The notes under the pieces: model-generated
What the model was told of the DNA's origin: nothing
Seen by the model: the letters and a program-made list of their open reading frames with translations, nothing else
Databases searched by the model: none
Assembly: GCF_009769735.1 (NCBI RefSeq)
Contig: NZ_WSRO01000002.1
Span: forward strand, 4,662,001 to 4,726,000
Length of the DNA: 64,000 bases
Reading direction: 5' to 3'
Source: Streptomyces sp. BA2
GTDB taxonomy: Bacteria; Actinomycetota; Actinomycetes; Streptomycetales; Streptomycetaceae
Part shown: in pieces, positions 45,165-55,193 of the stretch
Layout: each line of letters begins with the position of its first letter
Numbering within the stretch: position 1 is the stretch's first letter
Translations under genes and position numbers: made by a program

Positions 45165-45626
45165 ATGGCAGCCAACATCGCGTCCAACACCGCCGTATCC
45201 CTGGAGGAGTTGCTGGACTTCGTCCGGCCCCGTCACCGGGCGATCCTGCTCACCGCCCGCGCGGACGGCGCCCCGCAGGGATCCCCCCTGACCTGCGGCG
45301 TCGACGACGCCGGGCGGATCGTGGTGTCCACCTACCCGGAGCGCGCCAAGACGCGGAACGCCAAGCGGAATCCGCGGGTCAGCATCATCGTGCTGAGCGA
45401 CGAGTGGAACGGCCCCTGGGTCCAGATCGACGGCACGGCCGAGGTCATCGACTCCCCGGCTTCGGTGGAGCCCCTGGTCGAGTACTTCCGGAACATCTCC
45501 GGCGAGCACCCGGACTGGGACGAGTACCGCGAGGCCATGGTGAAGCAGGGCAAGTCCATCATCCGGATCACCCCGGAGCGATGGGGCCCGGTGGCCACCG
45601 GCGGCTTCCCGCCCGCCAAGGCCTAG
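45165..45626 (+). CDS. PPOX-class F420-dependent oxidoreductase
   Basis: A 153-aa split beta-barrel protein of the F420/FMN-binding group: FVRPRHRAILLTARADGAPQ at the N-terminus, then GRIVVSTYPERAKTRNAKR, the usual cofactor phosphate-binding stretch, and RVSIIVLSDEWNGPWVQIDG. The substrate is not predictable. Convergent with the tetR gene; stop codons are 21 bases apart. Confidence 0.9.
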   Translation: MAANIASNTAVSLEELLDFVRPRHRAILLTARADGAPQGSPLTCGVDDAGRIVVSTYPERAKTRNAKRNPRVSIIVLSDEWNGPWVQIDGTAEVIDSPASVEPLVEYFRNISGEHPDWDEYREAMVKQGKSIIRITPERWGPVATGGFPPAKA

Positions 45627-45649
45627 CGCTAGCGAAAGCGAAAGCGCTA
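45624..45649. terminator. inverted repeat spanning both stop codons
   Basis: TAGCGCT (45624-45630) and AGCGCTA (45643-45649) include the stop codons of the two convergent genes; GCGAAA is repeated in the loop. Confidence 0.6.
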
Positions 45650-46417
45650 CAACGTTGCCTCGATTCCCGCGACCAGCAGGTCCAGGGCAACGGCGAAGTC
45701 CAGCTCCCACATCTCCTCCACCGTGGACCCGCCCCGCGCCTCCATCATGTCGGTGGAGCTGTGCAGGGTCTCCTCAAGGGCGGGGTGAGCGCTGACCGCG
45801 CCCATCGCTTCCTTGAAGTACTCCTCCGGAGTGAGCCCCGCGGCCGCGCACCGCGCGATGTAGTGGCCCTGCACCGTGCCGAATCCGTACACGAACTGGA
45901 AGACGGCGGCGATCGCCCCGGCCTGCTTCTCCGCCGGCAGGCCGGTCCCGCGGACCACTCCCTGCACGGCGAGCGAGAACTTGATCCAGTTCGGGCCGAT
46001 GTTGAGGAAGTTGCCGACCAGCGGCGACACCCAGGCGTGCCGGACCAGCAACCCCCGGTACTCCTCGGCCAGTTCGCGCAGCGTCTCGCGCCACCGGCCG
46101 GGTGTGACCGCGTCCGGGTCCGGCAGGACCATCTCCCCGGCGACCGCGTCAAGGGCCAGTTCGAGTAGGTCGTCCTTGGTGTCGACGTACCAGTACACGG
46201 ACATCGCCGTGACGTTCAGGTCCGCCGCCAGGCGCCGCATCGAGAACTTGGCGAGGCCCTCCTCGTCCAGGAGACGGACCGTGGCCTCCGTAATGCGCTC
46301 GCGGTCCAGGCCCGACGGCTGATCACTCCTGCGGCCCGCGCCGTTCCGGGGGGCTTTGCCCTCCAGCCAGACGCTGGTCCGCGCGGGGCGCTTCGCGCGG
46401 TCGGCTGCCTTCGCCAT
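45647..46417 (-). CDS. TetR-type transcriptional regulator
   Basis: A 256-aa repressor. Helix-turn-helix: LDRERITEATVRLLDEEGLA, then FSMRRLAADLNVTAMSVYWY with the usual YxxVxxKxxLL (VDTKDDLLELAL). The C-terminal domain resembles TetR_C, and the length fits that subgroup. ATG 46417 with GGAAGGTGC ahead. It lies downstream of the DHA2 transporter on the same strand, 131 bases away, and is the probable binder of the palindrome in front of that transporter. Confidence 0.92.
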   Translation of the reverse strand: MAKAADRAKRPARTSVWLEGKAPRNGAGRRSDQPSGLDRERITEATVRLLDEEGLAKFSMRRLAADLNVTAMSVYWYVDTKDDLLELALDAVAGEMVLPDPDAVTPGRWRETLRELAEEYRGLLVRHAWVSPLVGNFLNIGPNWIKFSLAVQGVVRGTGLPAEKQAGAIAAVFQFVYGFGTVQGHYIARCAAAGLTPEEYFKEAMGAVSAHPALEETLHSSTDMMEARGGSTVEEMWELDFAVALDLLVAGIEATL

Positions 46418-46548
46418 GGCGCACCTTCCTGGTTCCTGGTTCTGAGCTCTTGTGGCGTACCCGGATAGCGGTCCCGAATACCGGATACCGGTGGTTCCGA
46501 GGCGGGCGACAGACCGGAACAGGCCGGTCCGCCGCCCACCCGTCGATG

Positions 46549-48066
46549 CTATGCGGACGCCGCTGCCGGGTCCGTCTTCGCAGAGTCTGCCCTCTCCGCA
46601 CGCTTCAGCAACGCGGCTGCCAGCATGCCCCCGAGCAGCACGGCCACCGCGCCCACCAGCTGACTGGTCTCCAGACCCGAGGAGAACGCGTCGGCGATCC
46701 TCGTGCGTTCGGCGTCCGACCCGGCCGCGGCGAGCGCGGCGGGCAGCGAGACCGCGGAGACGGTGACGAGCGAGGCGAAGCGTGAGTTCAGGACAGCGCC
46801 GAGCACGGCCACGCCCAGACCGTTGCCGAACTCCGCGAGCGTGCCGTTGACGCCCGCGCCCACGCCCGCCTTCTCCGGCGGGATGGCGCTCATGATCGCG
46901 TTGGCCATGGCGGGCATGGCGAACGCGATACCCGCGCCCATCACGATGAGACCGGCCAGCATCCCGGCGTAGTTGTCGCCGCCGAGCACGGCGATCGCGG
47001 CGAGGCCCGCGGAGAGCAGGCTCATGCCGATGGCGATCGTCGCGGGGGTGCTCGTCCGCTTCAGGAGCCGCGCTCCGAGGCCGGTGAGGTTGAGCGCGAC
47101 GACGGTGATCGCGAGCGGCGCCGTGCGCAGGCCCGCCTCCAACGGCTCGTAACCGAGGACGAACTGGAGGTGCTGGGTGAGCAGGAACAGCGAGCCGCCC
47201 ATGCCGAAGGCGACCAGGATGGCGCCCGCGACGGCGCCGATGAAGCGCTGGTTGCGGAAGAAGTGCATGTCCAGCATGGGGTACGGGATGCGCAGCTCCC
47301 ACACGACGAAGACGCCGAGGACGACCACGCCCACGGCGGCCGCGACGAGCACCTGCGTCGACGTCCAGCCGTGCTCGGGGCCGGAGATGATCGCGTAGAC
47401 GACCGAGGCCATGCCGATGGTGGAGAGCAGCGCGCCGAGCAGGTCGGGTCGGTCCCCCTGCGGGTTCTTGGACTCGGGGACCAGCTTCACGACCGCGGCG
47501 AGCGCGACGATCACGACGGGGATGTTGATCAGGAAGATCGCGCCCCACCAGAAGTGGTTGAGCATGACCCCGCCCATCAGCGGGCCGACGGCGAAGCCGA
47601 GGGAGTTGACGGTCGACCAGAGGCCGATCGCCTTCATCCGCTCGGTGTCGTCGAAAATCTGCACGATCACGGCGAGCGTGGTGGTGATCAGGAGCGCGCC
47701 GCCTATGCCCATCCCGGCCCGCGCGGCGATGAGCTGCGTCGACGACTGGGCGAGGCCCGCGACCAGCGAGCCGATGCCGAAGAGGGCGAGGCCCGCGGTG
47801 AGCATCTTCTTGCGGCCGTAACGGTCGGACGCGCTGCCCGCCGTGAGCAGGAGCCCGGACTGGACGAGCGAGTAGGCGTTGATCATCCACTGGATGTCGG
47901 CCGTGGACGCGTCCAGCTCCTCGGTGAGGGAGGGGATGGCGACGTTCAGGACGGTGTTGTCCAGGAGGACGGTGAGCTGGGCCAGGCAGATGACGCCGAG
48001 GATCAGCCAGCGTTGGGGGTGGCCCTGGGGGGCGGTGGGGGTCTCGGCGGTCGTCGTTGCCGTCAT
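46549..48066 (-). CDS. DHA2-family (14-helix) drug exporter
   Basis: A 505-aa EmrB/QacA-type proton-driven exporter. Seen: LAQLTVLLDNTVLNVAIPSL (motif D1), QWMINAYSLVQSGLLLTAGS, the motif A SDRYGRKKMLTAGLALFG, and the motif C-like SVNSLGFAVGPLMGGV region. Expected helices continue to LLGGMLAAALLKRAERAD. It probably exports a toxic compound recognised by the TetR protein downstream. Confidence 0.94.
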   Translation of the reverse strand: MTATTTAETPTAPQGHPQRWLILGVICLAQLTVLLDNTVLNVAIPSLTEELDASTADIQWMINAYSLVQSGLLLTAGSASDRYGRKKMLTAGLALFGIGSLVAGLAQSSTQLIAARAGMGIGGALLITTTLAVIVQIFDDTERMKAIGLWSTVNSLGFAVGPLMGGVMLNHFWWGAIFLINIPVVIVALAAVVKLVPESKNPQGDRPDLLGALLSTIGMASVVYAIISGPEHGWTSTQVLVAAAVGVVVLGVFVVWELRIPYPMLDMHFFRNQRFIGAVAGAILVAFGMGGSLFLLTQHLQFVLGYEPLEAGLRTAPLAITVVALNLTGLGARLLKRTSTPATIAIGMSLLSAGLAAIAVLGGDNYAGMLAGLIVMGAGIAFAMPAMANAIMSAIPPEKAGVGAGVNGTLAEFGNGLGVAVLGAVLNSRFASLVTVSAVSLPAALAAAGSDAERTRIADAFSSGLETSQLVGAVAVLLGGMLAAALLKRAERADSAKTDPAAASA

Positions 48067-48084
48067 GCCCTCTCCTTCTGCTTA

Positions 48085-48118
48085 TACGGTGTACGTGTGG
48101 TCAGCGACGTACACCGTA
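48085..48118. promoter_or_regulatory. 12-bp perfect operator palindrome upstream of the exporter
   Basis: TACGGTGTACGT (48085-48096) and ACGTACACCGTA (48107-48118) form a perfect dyad with a 10-base spacer, 19 bases before the exporter ATG, on top of a TATAAG that could be its -10 box. A related half CGTACGGCGTAC follows at 48128. Strong candidate for TetR binding. Confidence 0.8.
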
Positions 48119-48166
48119 AAGCATCTCCCGTACGGCGTACAAGGCGCCGTCAGTTCTTCGGCTGGG

Positions 48167-50332
48167 TCAGCTCTTCGGCTGGGTCAGGTCGTAGAAGGTC
48201 GCGCTGCCGACCGTGACCTTCTTGAAGGTGTCCTCCACCCAGGAGCTGATCTTGGAGGAGGTGCCGCTGTCGCCTCCCATGCCACCTCCGCCGCCGCCTC
48301 CCATGCCGCCGCCCGAGATGAAGTAGTGGACCTTTCCGTCCTCGACGTACTGCTTGAACTGCGCGAGGGTCGGGGACGGATCGCTGCCGTTGAAGCCGCC
48401 GATGGCCATCACCGGGTCGCCGGTGGCGAGTTGGTAGCTCGCGGCGTTCTGCGAGCCGATGGCCGCCGCCGACCAGGTGTAGTCCGAGGCGTCCTCTTCC
48501 AGGAGCTTCTTGGCCTTGCTGCTGACCTGGGCCCCGTCGAGGAGGCCGCCCATGCCGCCTCCGCCCATGCCACCGCGCTCGGCGGTTCCGCCGCCGGGCA
48601 TGGTGCGCTGCTGGCCGCCCTGGGGCTGGCCACCGGTGGGGGGCCGCATGGCGTTGTTGTTGCCCTGCTTGCCGTTCTGACCCTGCTGCCCGTTCTGACC
48701 GGGAGGCTGCATCCCGCCACCGCCACCGCCACCGCCACCACCGCCGCCACCCGGCCGACCACCGCCTCCGCCAGGCCCTCCCATACCGCCCGCCGACGCG
48801 GGGCCCGCCGTCACGATCGACCCGGTGTGCGCGCTGTTCACGGTGGAGAGGGTGTACGCGACCAGCCCCGCCAAGGAAGCGGCGAGGCTCAGCCCCACTG
48901 CCGCGAGGGCGAATTGACGCCCGAGCCGCGCCGTGAGCAGCAGGCCGAGCGCGCCCACGAGGCCGCCGACGAGCACCGCCCAGCGCAGCCACGGCACGTA
49001 GTCGGGCGTACGGCCGAGCAGGACGTAGCCCCACCACGCCGTCCCCGCGACGCTCACTCCGAGCAGCGCGCCCGCCCACCACTTGGCCCGCTCCTCCCAC
49101 AGGACCGTGGCGCCCATGCCGATCAGCGCCGCGATGTAGGGGGCGAGGGCGATCGTGTAGTACTGGTGGAAGATCCCCGCCATGAAGCTGAAGACGGCCG
49201 CCGTCATCAGGAGCGCGCTGCCCCACGCCACGAACGCCGAGCGCGCGGTGTCGGTCCTGCGGGCCTTCCAGGTGAGGACGATGCCGCCGACGAGCAGGAT
49301 CAGCGCGGCGGGGATCAGCCAGGAGATCTGGCTGCCGACCTCGGAGTTGAACATCCGCCCGAGCCCGGTCTCGCCCCACTGACCGCCACCGCCACCACCG
49401 CCGCCACCGCCGCCGCCGGGGCCTCCCCCGCCGCCCACGCTGCCGGTCTCCTCACCGTTGATGCGTCCGAGGCCGTTGTAACCGAAGGTCAGCTCCAGGA
49501 AGGAGTTGTTCTGCGAGCCGCCGATGTACGGGCGCGATGACGCGGGCCACAGCTCCACGATCGCGACCCACCAGCCGCCCGCGACGACCATCGCGAGCCC
49601 GGAGAGGGCGAGTTGACCGAAGCGCTTGCGCAGCCGCACGGGTGCGCACACCGCGTACAGGGCGGCGAGCGGCGGCAGGATCAGGAACGCCTGCAGCGTC
49701 TTGGTCAGGAAGGCGAGGCCGACCGCGACGCCCGCCCACACCAGCCACTTGGTGCGGCCGTGCTCCAGGGCGCGCAGGACGCAGTACACGGTGACCGTCA
49801 TCAGGAGCGCAAGCAGCGCGTCCGGATTGTTGAACCGGAACATCAGCGCGGCGACGGGCGTCAGCGCGAGCACCGCGCCCGCGATCAGCCCGGCCGCCGG
49901 GCTGAAGCGGCGACGTACGGCGGCATAGAGCACACCGACCGTCGCGACGCCCATGAGCACCTGCGGGGCAAGGACCGCCCAGGAGTTGAGCCCGAAGAGG
50001 CGTACGGAGAGCGCCATCGGCCAGAGCGCGGCCGGGGGCTTGTCGACGGTGATCGCGTTGCCCGCGTCGAGCGAGCCGAAGAACATCGCCTTCCAGCTCT
50101 GGCTGCCTGCCTGAACGGCCGCGGAGTAGAAGGAGTTGGCGTAGCCGGACGCGCTGAGGTTCCAGAGGTAGAGGACCGCGGTCGCGAGGAGTAGCCCCAG
50201 GAAGGCGGGGCGCGCCCAGCGCGGGTCGTCGGGGCGTCCGCGCCAGAGGCGCGCGGGCAGCGTGCGCGGGCCCCGATGGGCTCGCGCACCCGGCGCCGCG
50301 TGCAGCGGCGCAGGCGGGGAAGTCGTCGTCAT
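48167..50332 (-). CDS. GT39-type (PMT/ArnT-like) membrane glycosyltransferase
   Basis: A 721-aa polytopic protein: residues 55-400 hold many helices with AVQAGSQSWKAMFFGSLDAG and NAITVDKPPAALWPMALSVR, the DxxxxDKPP acceptor/lipid-sugar site of GT39. It contains Gly runs (about 300-320 and 535-600, with poly-Gly blocks) and a C-terminal soluble domain with AAIGSQNAASYQLATGDPVM and AQFKQYVEDGKVHYFISGGG. The family moves sugars from polyprenyl phosphate to exported targets. The start overlaps the stop of the GT2 gene. It ends in a 15-bp duplication (CTTCGGCTGGGTCAG). Confidence 0.88.
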   Translation of the reverse strand: MTTTSPPAPLHAAPGARAHRGPRTLPARLWRGRPDDPRWARPAFLGLLLATAVLYLWNLSASGYANSFYSAAVQAGSQSWKAMFFGSLDAGNAITVDKPPAALWPMALSVRLFGLNSWAVLAPQVLMGVATVGVLYAAVRRRFSPAAGLIAGAVLALTPVAALMFRFNNPDALLALLMTVTVYCVLRALEHGRTKWLVWAGVAVGLAFLTKTLQAFLILPPLAALYAVCAPVRLRKRFGQLALSGLAMVVAGGWWVAIVELWPASSRPYIGGSQNNSFLELTFGYNGLGRINGEETGSVGGGGGPGGGGGGGGGGGGQWGETGLGRMFNSEVGSQISWLIPAALILLVGGIVLTWKARRTDTARSAFVAWGSALLMTAAVFSFMAGIFHQYYTIALAPYIAALIGMGATVLWEERAKWWAGALLGVSVAGTAWWGYVLLGRTPDYVPWLRWAVLVGGLVGALGLLLTARLGRQFALAAVGLSLAASLAGLVAYTLSTVNSAHTGSIVTAGPASAGGMGGPGGGGGRPGGGGGGGGGGGGGMQPPGQNGQQGQNGKQGNNNAMRPPTGGQPQGGQQRTMPGGGTAERGGMGGGGMGGLLDGAQVSSKAKKLLEEDASDYTWSAAAIGSQNAASYQLATGDPVMAIGGFNGSDPSPTLAQFKQYVEDGKVHYFISGGGMGGGGGGGMGGDSGTSSKISSWVEDTFKKVTVGSATFYDLTQPKS

Positions 50333-51705
50333 CGTGCGTTCCTCGGGTCGTGTGCGTAAGCGGGCTCGTACGAGGAGTACGAGGACGAGGCGTCGGGCAG
50401 CGGCGCCGGATCGGAGCGGCGCTCCGGGAAGACCCAGGCCCGAAGCAGCAGGAACCGCAGGACCGTCGCCGCGAGGTTGGCGGCTATCAGCACGGCGAGT
50501 TCCGTGGAGTGGGACGGGTCGCCCGACGCCGCGCCGAGGGCGGCCAGCGAACCGCTGGTCAGAGCGAGGCCGATGCCGAACACGACCAGGCCCTGCGCCT
50601 GGTGCCGCATCGCGCGGTCACGGCCGCGCACCCCGAAGGTCAGCCGGCGGTTGGCGGCCGTGTTGGCGACGGCAGATACGAGCAGGGCGAGGGCGTTGGC
50701 CACCTGCGAGCCCGAGAACGTACGGAAGCCGGAGTACAGGAGCAGATAGAAGAGCGTGGAGAGCGCGCCGACCACACAGAAGCCGACCAGCTGGCGGGCC
50801 AACCCGCCTGGTACACCGGTCAGTTGCCGGTCGCGCGGGTCGTCTCCGAAGGGGCGCGCGAGACGGTCGAGCGGGAGCGCGCCGACCGCGAGGGCGCGCC
50901 CGACCCGCCACACCCCCTTGAGGTCGTCCGTGGCCGTCTTGACCAGGTGGACGGTCGAGTTCGGGTCGTCGACCCAGTCGACAGGCACCTCGTGGATGCG
51001 CAGGCCCGCGCGCTCGGCGAGCACCAGCATCTCCGTGTCGAAGAACCACCCCGTGTCCTCGACCAGCGGAAGCAGCACCCCCGCCACGTCACCCCTGATC
51101 GCCTTGAACCCGCACTGGGCGTCGGAGAAGCGCGCGTGCAGAGAGCCGCGCAGGATGAGGTTGTACGTACGCGAGATGAACTCCCGCTTGGGGCCGCGCA
51201 CCACACGTGAACTGCGCGCGAGCCGGGAGCCGATCGCCAGGTCGGAGTGCCCGGAGATGAGCGGCGCCACCAACGGGAGCAGCGCGTTCAGGTCGGTGGA
51301 CAGGTCCACGTCCATGTAGGCGAGGACGGGGGCGTCCGAGGCGGACCACACGGCACGCAGGGCACGCCCGCGCCCCTTCTGCTCAAGGCGCGTGTAGCGG
51401 ACCTCTTCGCCGGACGCCGCGAGCCGCGCCGCCACCTCGGGAGTGCGGTCCGTGGAGGCGTTGTCCGCGATGGTGATGCGGAAGGGGTAGGGGAAGGTGC
51501 GGACGAGGTGGTCGTGCAGGCGCAGCACGCACGGCCCCAGATCCTTCTCCTCGTTGTAGACGGGGATCACGATGTCCAGGACGGGCGCATCGCGCCGCCC
51601 GGCGGGATGTGCCCGTGGAAGGTGTGCCCGTGCCGGCAGAGGGACCGAGCAAGCGCCGCCCGGAGAAGCCTCCGGGGAAGCGTCCGGGGAAGAGTCGGTT
51701 TGCAT
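50329..51705 (-). CDS. GT2 polyprenyl-phosphate glycosyltransferase fused to GtrA
   Basis: A 458-aa protein. N-terminal GT2 domain: LDIVIPVYNEEKDLGPCV, the DNASTDRTPEVAARLA donor site and YMDVDLSTDLNALLPLV (DxD metal site), then DAQCGFKAIRGDVA. C-terminal GtrA domain of four helices starting LVGFCVVGALSTLFYLLLYS, ending WVFPER. Makes polyprenyl-phosphate sugar, probably the donor for the GT39 enzyme encoded next, with GtrA acting in membrane translocation or retention. ATG 51705 is taken as start. The fusion is common in Actinobacteria. Confidence 0.9.
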   Translation of the reverse strand: MQTDSSPDASPEASPGGACSVPLPARAHLPRAHPAGRRDAPVLDIVIPVYNEEKDLGPCVLRLHDHLVRTFPYPFRITIADNASTDRTPEVAARLAASGEEVRYTRLEQKGRGRALRAVWSASDAPVLAYMDVDLSTDLNALLPLVAPLISGHSDLAIGSRLARSSRVVRGPKREFISRTYNLILRGSLHARFSDAQCGFKAIRGDVAGVLLPLVEDTGWFFDTEMLVLAERAGLRIHEVPVDWVDDPNSTVHLVKTATDDLKGVWRVGRALAVGALPLDRLARPFGDDPRDRQLTGVPGGLARQLVGFCVVGALSTLFYLLLYSGFRTFSGSQVANALALLVSAVANTAANRRLTFGVRGRDRAMRHQAQGLVVFGIGLALTSGSLAALGAASGDPSHSTELAVLIAANLAATVLRFLLLRAWVFPERRSDPAPLPDASSSYSSYEPAYAHDPRNAR

Positions 51706-51731
51706 GGCACCGACATTCGCCAAGTGGTCTG

Positions 51732-53306
51732 TCAGGGCCGTGTGGTGAGCCTGTGGCCCGCCTGTGAGTGCTGGCCGGTATCGCTGACCTGCTCGGATCC
51801 CGCAGGCAGTGTCACCGTGAAGACCGTCCGCCCCGGCACGCTGTCCACCGTCACCCCGCCGCCGTGCGCCGCCACGATGGCCTGCACGAGGGCAAGGCCG
51901 AGCCCTGTGGACCCGGCGTTGCGTGAGCGCGAGGCGTCGCCGCGGGCGAAGCGCTCGAAGACGTGGGGGAGGAGGGCGGGGGCGATGCCGGGCCCGTTGT
52001 CCTCGACCTCCAGGCAGACGGCGGGGCCTGACCGCCGCACCCGTGCGGTGACCTTGGTGCCCGGTGGCGTATGCGTACGCGCGTTGGCGAGGAGGTTGAC
52101 GACGACCTGGTGGAGGCGGGCCGCGTCGGCGAGGACGAGCGCGGGCTCGTCAGGCAGCTCCAGGGACCAGATGTGCTCGGGTCCTGCGGCTCGCGCGTCG
52201 CTCACGGTGTCCACGACCAGCGGCGAGAGATCAGTGCTCTGACAGCTCTGATGGCTCTGACGGCTCTGATGGCTCTGACACGAGATGTCACGCCCCTCGT
52301 CGAGGCGGGCGAGCAGCAGCAGGTCCTCCACGAGACCCGTCATCCGCTGGGCCTCGGACTCGATCCGGCCGAGCGCGTGCCGCGTATCGGGGCCCATCGA
52401 CTCCCGCCCCCTGCGCGTGAGTTCGGCGTATCCGCGGATCGACGCGAGCGGCGTACGCAGCTCATGGCTGGCGTCCGCGACGAACTGACGTACCCGCGTC
52501 TCGCTCTCCTGGCGCGCGTGCAGCGCGGAGTGCACGTGGTCGAGCATGCGGTTGAGCGCGGCGCCCACCTGCCCGACCTCCGTGTTCGGCTCCGCGTCGG
52601 GGACGCGTTCGTACAGCGTCACCTCGCCGCTGTGCAGGGGGAGTTCGGAGACCCGGGTCGCGGTCGCCGCGACCCGGCGCAGCGGGCGCAGCGCGACGCC
52701 GACCATGGCGGCGCCCGCTAGCGAGGCGGCGACCAGGCCCGCGGCGGTGACGCTGACCTCGACGATGATCAGCGTCTCGAGAGTGTTCTGCACCTTGTCC
52801 GTGGGGATGCCGACGAGGAAGTCGCCGTGGGGACCTGACGCGTACTCCACGCGGTACTCGCCGAGGCCGGGGATGTCGACGTTGTGCGGCTTCGCGTCAC
52901 GCGGCACGGAGCCGAGGGCCGCGGACTGCGCCGCGTCGAGCCGGTCCGTCTTCGGCTCGAAGGTGCCGGTGTCCGGCTCGTCGCTGACCAGGGCCTGGCC
53001 GACCGAGCCGTCGTCCTCGACGACGGCCCCGATGGTGCCGACCTCCTGGGGCCCCTTGGAGACGAACCGCAGTGGGCCGCCCGAATCCTCGGACAGACCG
53101 CCGGGCACGTCCTCACCGGGCTTGGGTACCGGCCCTGACGCACGCATCGCCACGGCACCGAGCGACTTGTCCAGTTGCTCGTACAGGTGCGAGCGCAGCG
53201 CGATGGTCGTCACCGTGCCGATCACCGCGCAGACGACGGCGATCAGCGCCACCGCCGAGACGACGAGCCGCGTCCGCAACGACCGCGGCTGCCGCCGCCG
53301 CTTCAT
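51732..53306 (-). CDS. sensor histidine kinase with HAMP domain
   Basis: A 524-aa kinase: helix 1 (LVVSAVALIAVVCAVIGTVT), a 130-residue extracellular sensor, helix 2 and HAMP (about 170-240), the phosphorylated His in FVADASHELRTPLASIRGYA, an insert of QSHQSRQSHQS repeats before the HATPase domain, and NLLANARTHTPPGTKV with DNGPGIAPALLPHVFERF. It follows the response regulator by 4 bases. The signal is unknown. It probably controls the downstream glycosyltransferases. Confidence 0.93.
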   Translation of the reverse strand: MKRRRQPRSLRTRLVVSAVALIAVVCAVIGTVTTIALRSHLYEQLDKSLGAVAMRASGPVPKPGEDVPGGLSEDSGGPLRFVSKGPQEVGTIGAVVEDDGSVGQALVSDEPDTGTFEPKTDRLDAAQSAALGSVPRDAKPHNVDIPGLGEYRVEYASGPHGDFLVGIPTDKVQNTLETLIIVEVSVTAAGLVAASLAGAAMVGVALRPLRRVAATATRVSELPLHSGEVTLYERVPDAEPNTEVGQVGAALNRMLDHVHSALHARQESETRVRQFVADASHELRTPLASIRGYAELTRRGRESMGPDTRHALGRIESEAQRMTGLVEDLLLLARLDEGRDISCQSHQSRQSHQSCQSTDLSPLVVDTVSDARAAGPEHIWSLELPDEPALVLADAARLHQVVVNLLANARTHTPPGTKVTARVRRSGPAVCLEVEDNGPGIAPALLPHVFERFARGDASRSRNAGSTGLGLALVQAIVAAHGGGVTVDSVPGRTVFTVTLPAGSEQVSDTGQHSQAGHRLTTRP

Positions 53307-53310
53307 CGCT

Positions 53311-54072
<762 letters not shown>

Positions 54073-54241
54073 GGCAGACAGCCTGCGCGGGGGCCGTGAG
54101 AGAGAGCTTTCGGCAACCTGTGAATTCCCTGAGAAACGGGGGAGGGCTACGGCCAGCCTCTGGGCGGGCTGCGGGTCGCGGGCTGCGGGCTGCGGGCAGG
54201 CTCCGGTCCGGGGTGCGGGAGGCTCCGGTCCGGGCTACGGG

Positions 54242-54730
54242 CTACTGCCCGGCCTCATCAGCCCGTTCGGCCACGAACGAGCCGAGGCCGACCTCAGCTC
54301 GGACGAGCCCCTCGTCCTTAAGGTGGGCAAGCACCTTCTGAGCCGTGGATGTCGCGATCTCAAACTCGGCGGACAGTTCCAATGCGGACGGCACTCGCGC
54401 CCCCACGGGATAGCTGCCGTCGGTGATACGCGTGGCGATGGCCGAGGCGACCTGGCGCCAGACAGGCTGGGTGTCCTCGCTCTCAGCGAGTCCCTTTGAC
54501 CGGGAAGCCGGGGAGACGGAAGAGCCGAGACCCGACTCGGTGTAGGTCAGCCCTTTCGCGCGTAGCCCCGTGAGCACCTTGTGCGCGGTCGCGTTGGCGA
54601 TGCCGAACTCGGCGGTCAGTTGGACGACGGACGGCACCCGGGTGCGCGGGGGATACGTGCCGTCCTCAATCCGGTTTTGGATCACCTCGGCCACTTGGCG
54701 CCAGCGAGCCTTGTCTGGGGCGAATTCCAT
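54242..54730 (-). CDS. GntR-type protein with two winged-helix domains
   Basis: A 162-aa protein made of two GntR helix-turn-helix domains in tandem: RWRQVAEVIQNRIEDGTYPP with FGIANATAHKVLTGL, and VWRQVASAIATRITDGSYPV with FEIATSTAQKVLAHLKDEGL, separated by a SGLGSSVSPAS linker. No effector-binding domain. Each domain fills about 75 residues, so a monomer could occupy a full operator. Divergent from two small genes and likely their regulator. ATG 54730 is used; in-frame GTGs at 54733 and 54736 are alternatives. Confidence 0.85.
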   Translation of the reverse strand: MEFAPDKARWRQVAEVIQNRIEDGTYPPRTRVPSVVQLTAEFGIANATAHKVLTGLRAKGLTYTESGLGSSVSPASRSKGLAESEDTQPVWRQVASAIATRITDGSYPVGARVPSALELSAEFEIATSTAQKVLAHLKDEGLVRAEVGLGSFVAERADEAGQ

Positions 54731-54746
54731 CACCACACCATGATGG

Positions 54747-54801
54747 GCATGCTATGCACTCCAGTGCGATTCAGGGAATTGTTCAGTTAGCCCTAGCATG
54801 C
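54747..54801. promoter_or_regulatory. inverted GCATGCTA pair between the GntR gene and its divergent neighbours
   Basis: GCATGCTA (54747-54754) and TAGCATGC (54794-54801) face each other in the divergent intergenic region. GTTA occurs on each side of the second site. Candidate operator for the double-domain GntR protein. Confidence 0.5.
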
Positions 54802-54899
54802 TCGGTTAACCTTCGATACCGTGACGGAAGCAAAGACCCCCGCGACGGGCGCAACCGTCCGGGGGCGTGGCCATCAGCCAAAGCTAAGGAGCTGACGAC

Positions 54900-55193
54900 A
54901 TGACCGACCTTATCCGCCGCCTCGCCAACTGGACGAGACTCCTCCTGACCCCCAGCCCCGCACACCCGGCGACCGCCCCCGTACAGCCGACGCCGCCGAG
55001 CCCCGAACCGGCCACCCCCCGCAGCCGCTACGGCCTCGACGCCCTGCTCCCCCTGCCCGGTGAGGCGATCCGCCTAGTACGCCCCTACCTCACCGCCCAC
55101 GAACAACACACTCGCCGCCGCGAACTCGCCCTGGCCACCCTCGGGTTGGACACACCCGGCCCGTACTGGATCCACGGCGTGGAGGTCGCCTGA
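54900..55193 (+). CDS. 97-aa hypothetical protein
   Basis: TDLIRRLANWTRLLLTPSPA, then a Pro/Thr-rich stretch and an ordered end (RSRYGLDALLPLPGEAIRLV, ALATLGLDTPGPYWIHGVEV). A possible site AAGGAGCTGACGAC precedes the ATG. Its TGA overlaps the next ATG. Small genes of this sort follow regulators in mobile or plasmid-derived regions of streptomycetes; I cannot name the family. Confidence 0.75.
   Translation: MTDLIRRLANWTRLLLTPSPAHPATAPVQPTPPSPEPATPRSRYGLDALLPLPGEAIRLVRPYLTAHEQHTRRRELALATLGLDTPGPYWIHGVEVA

Noticed and set aside
45647..47890. TetR protein with a 490-residue N-terminal extension
   Set aside because: The extension is an off-frame translation of the DHA2 exporter; the TetR begins at ATG 46417.
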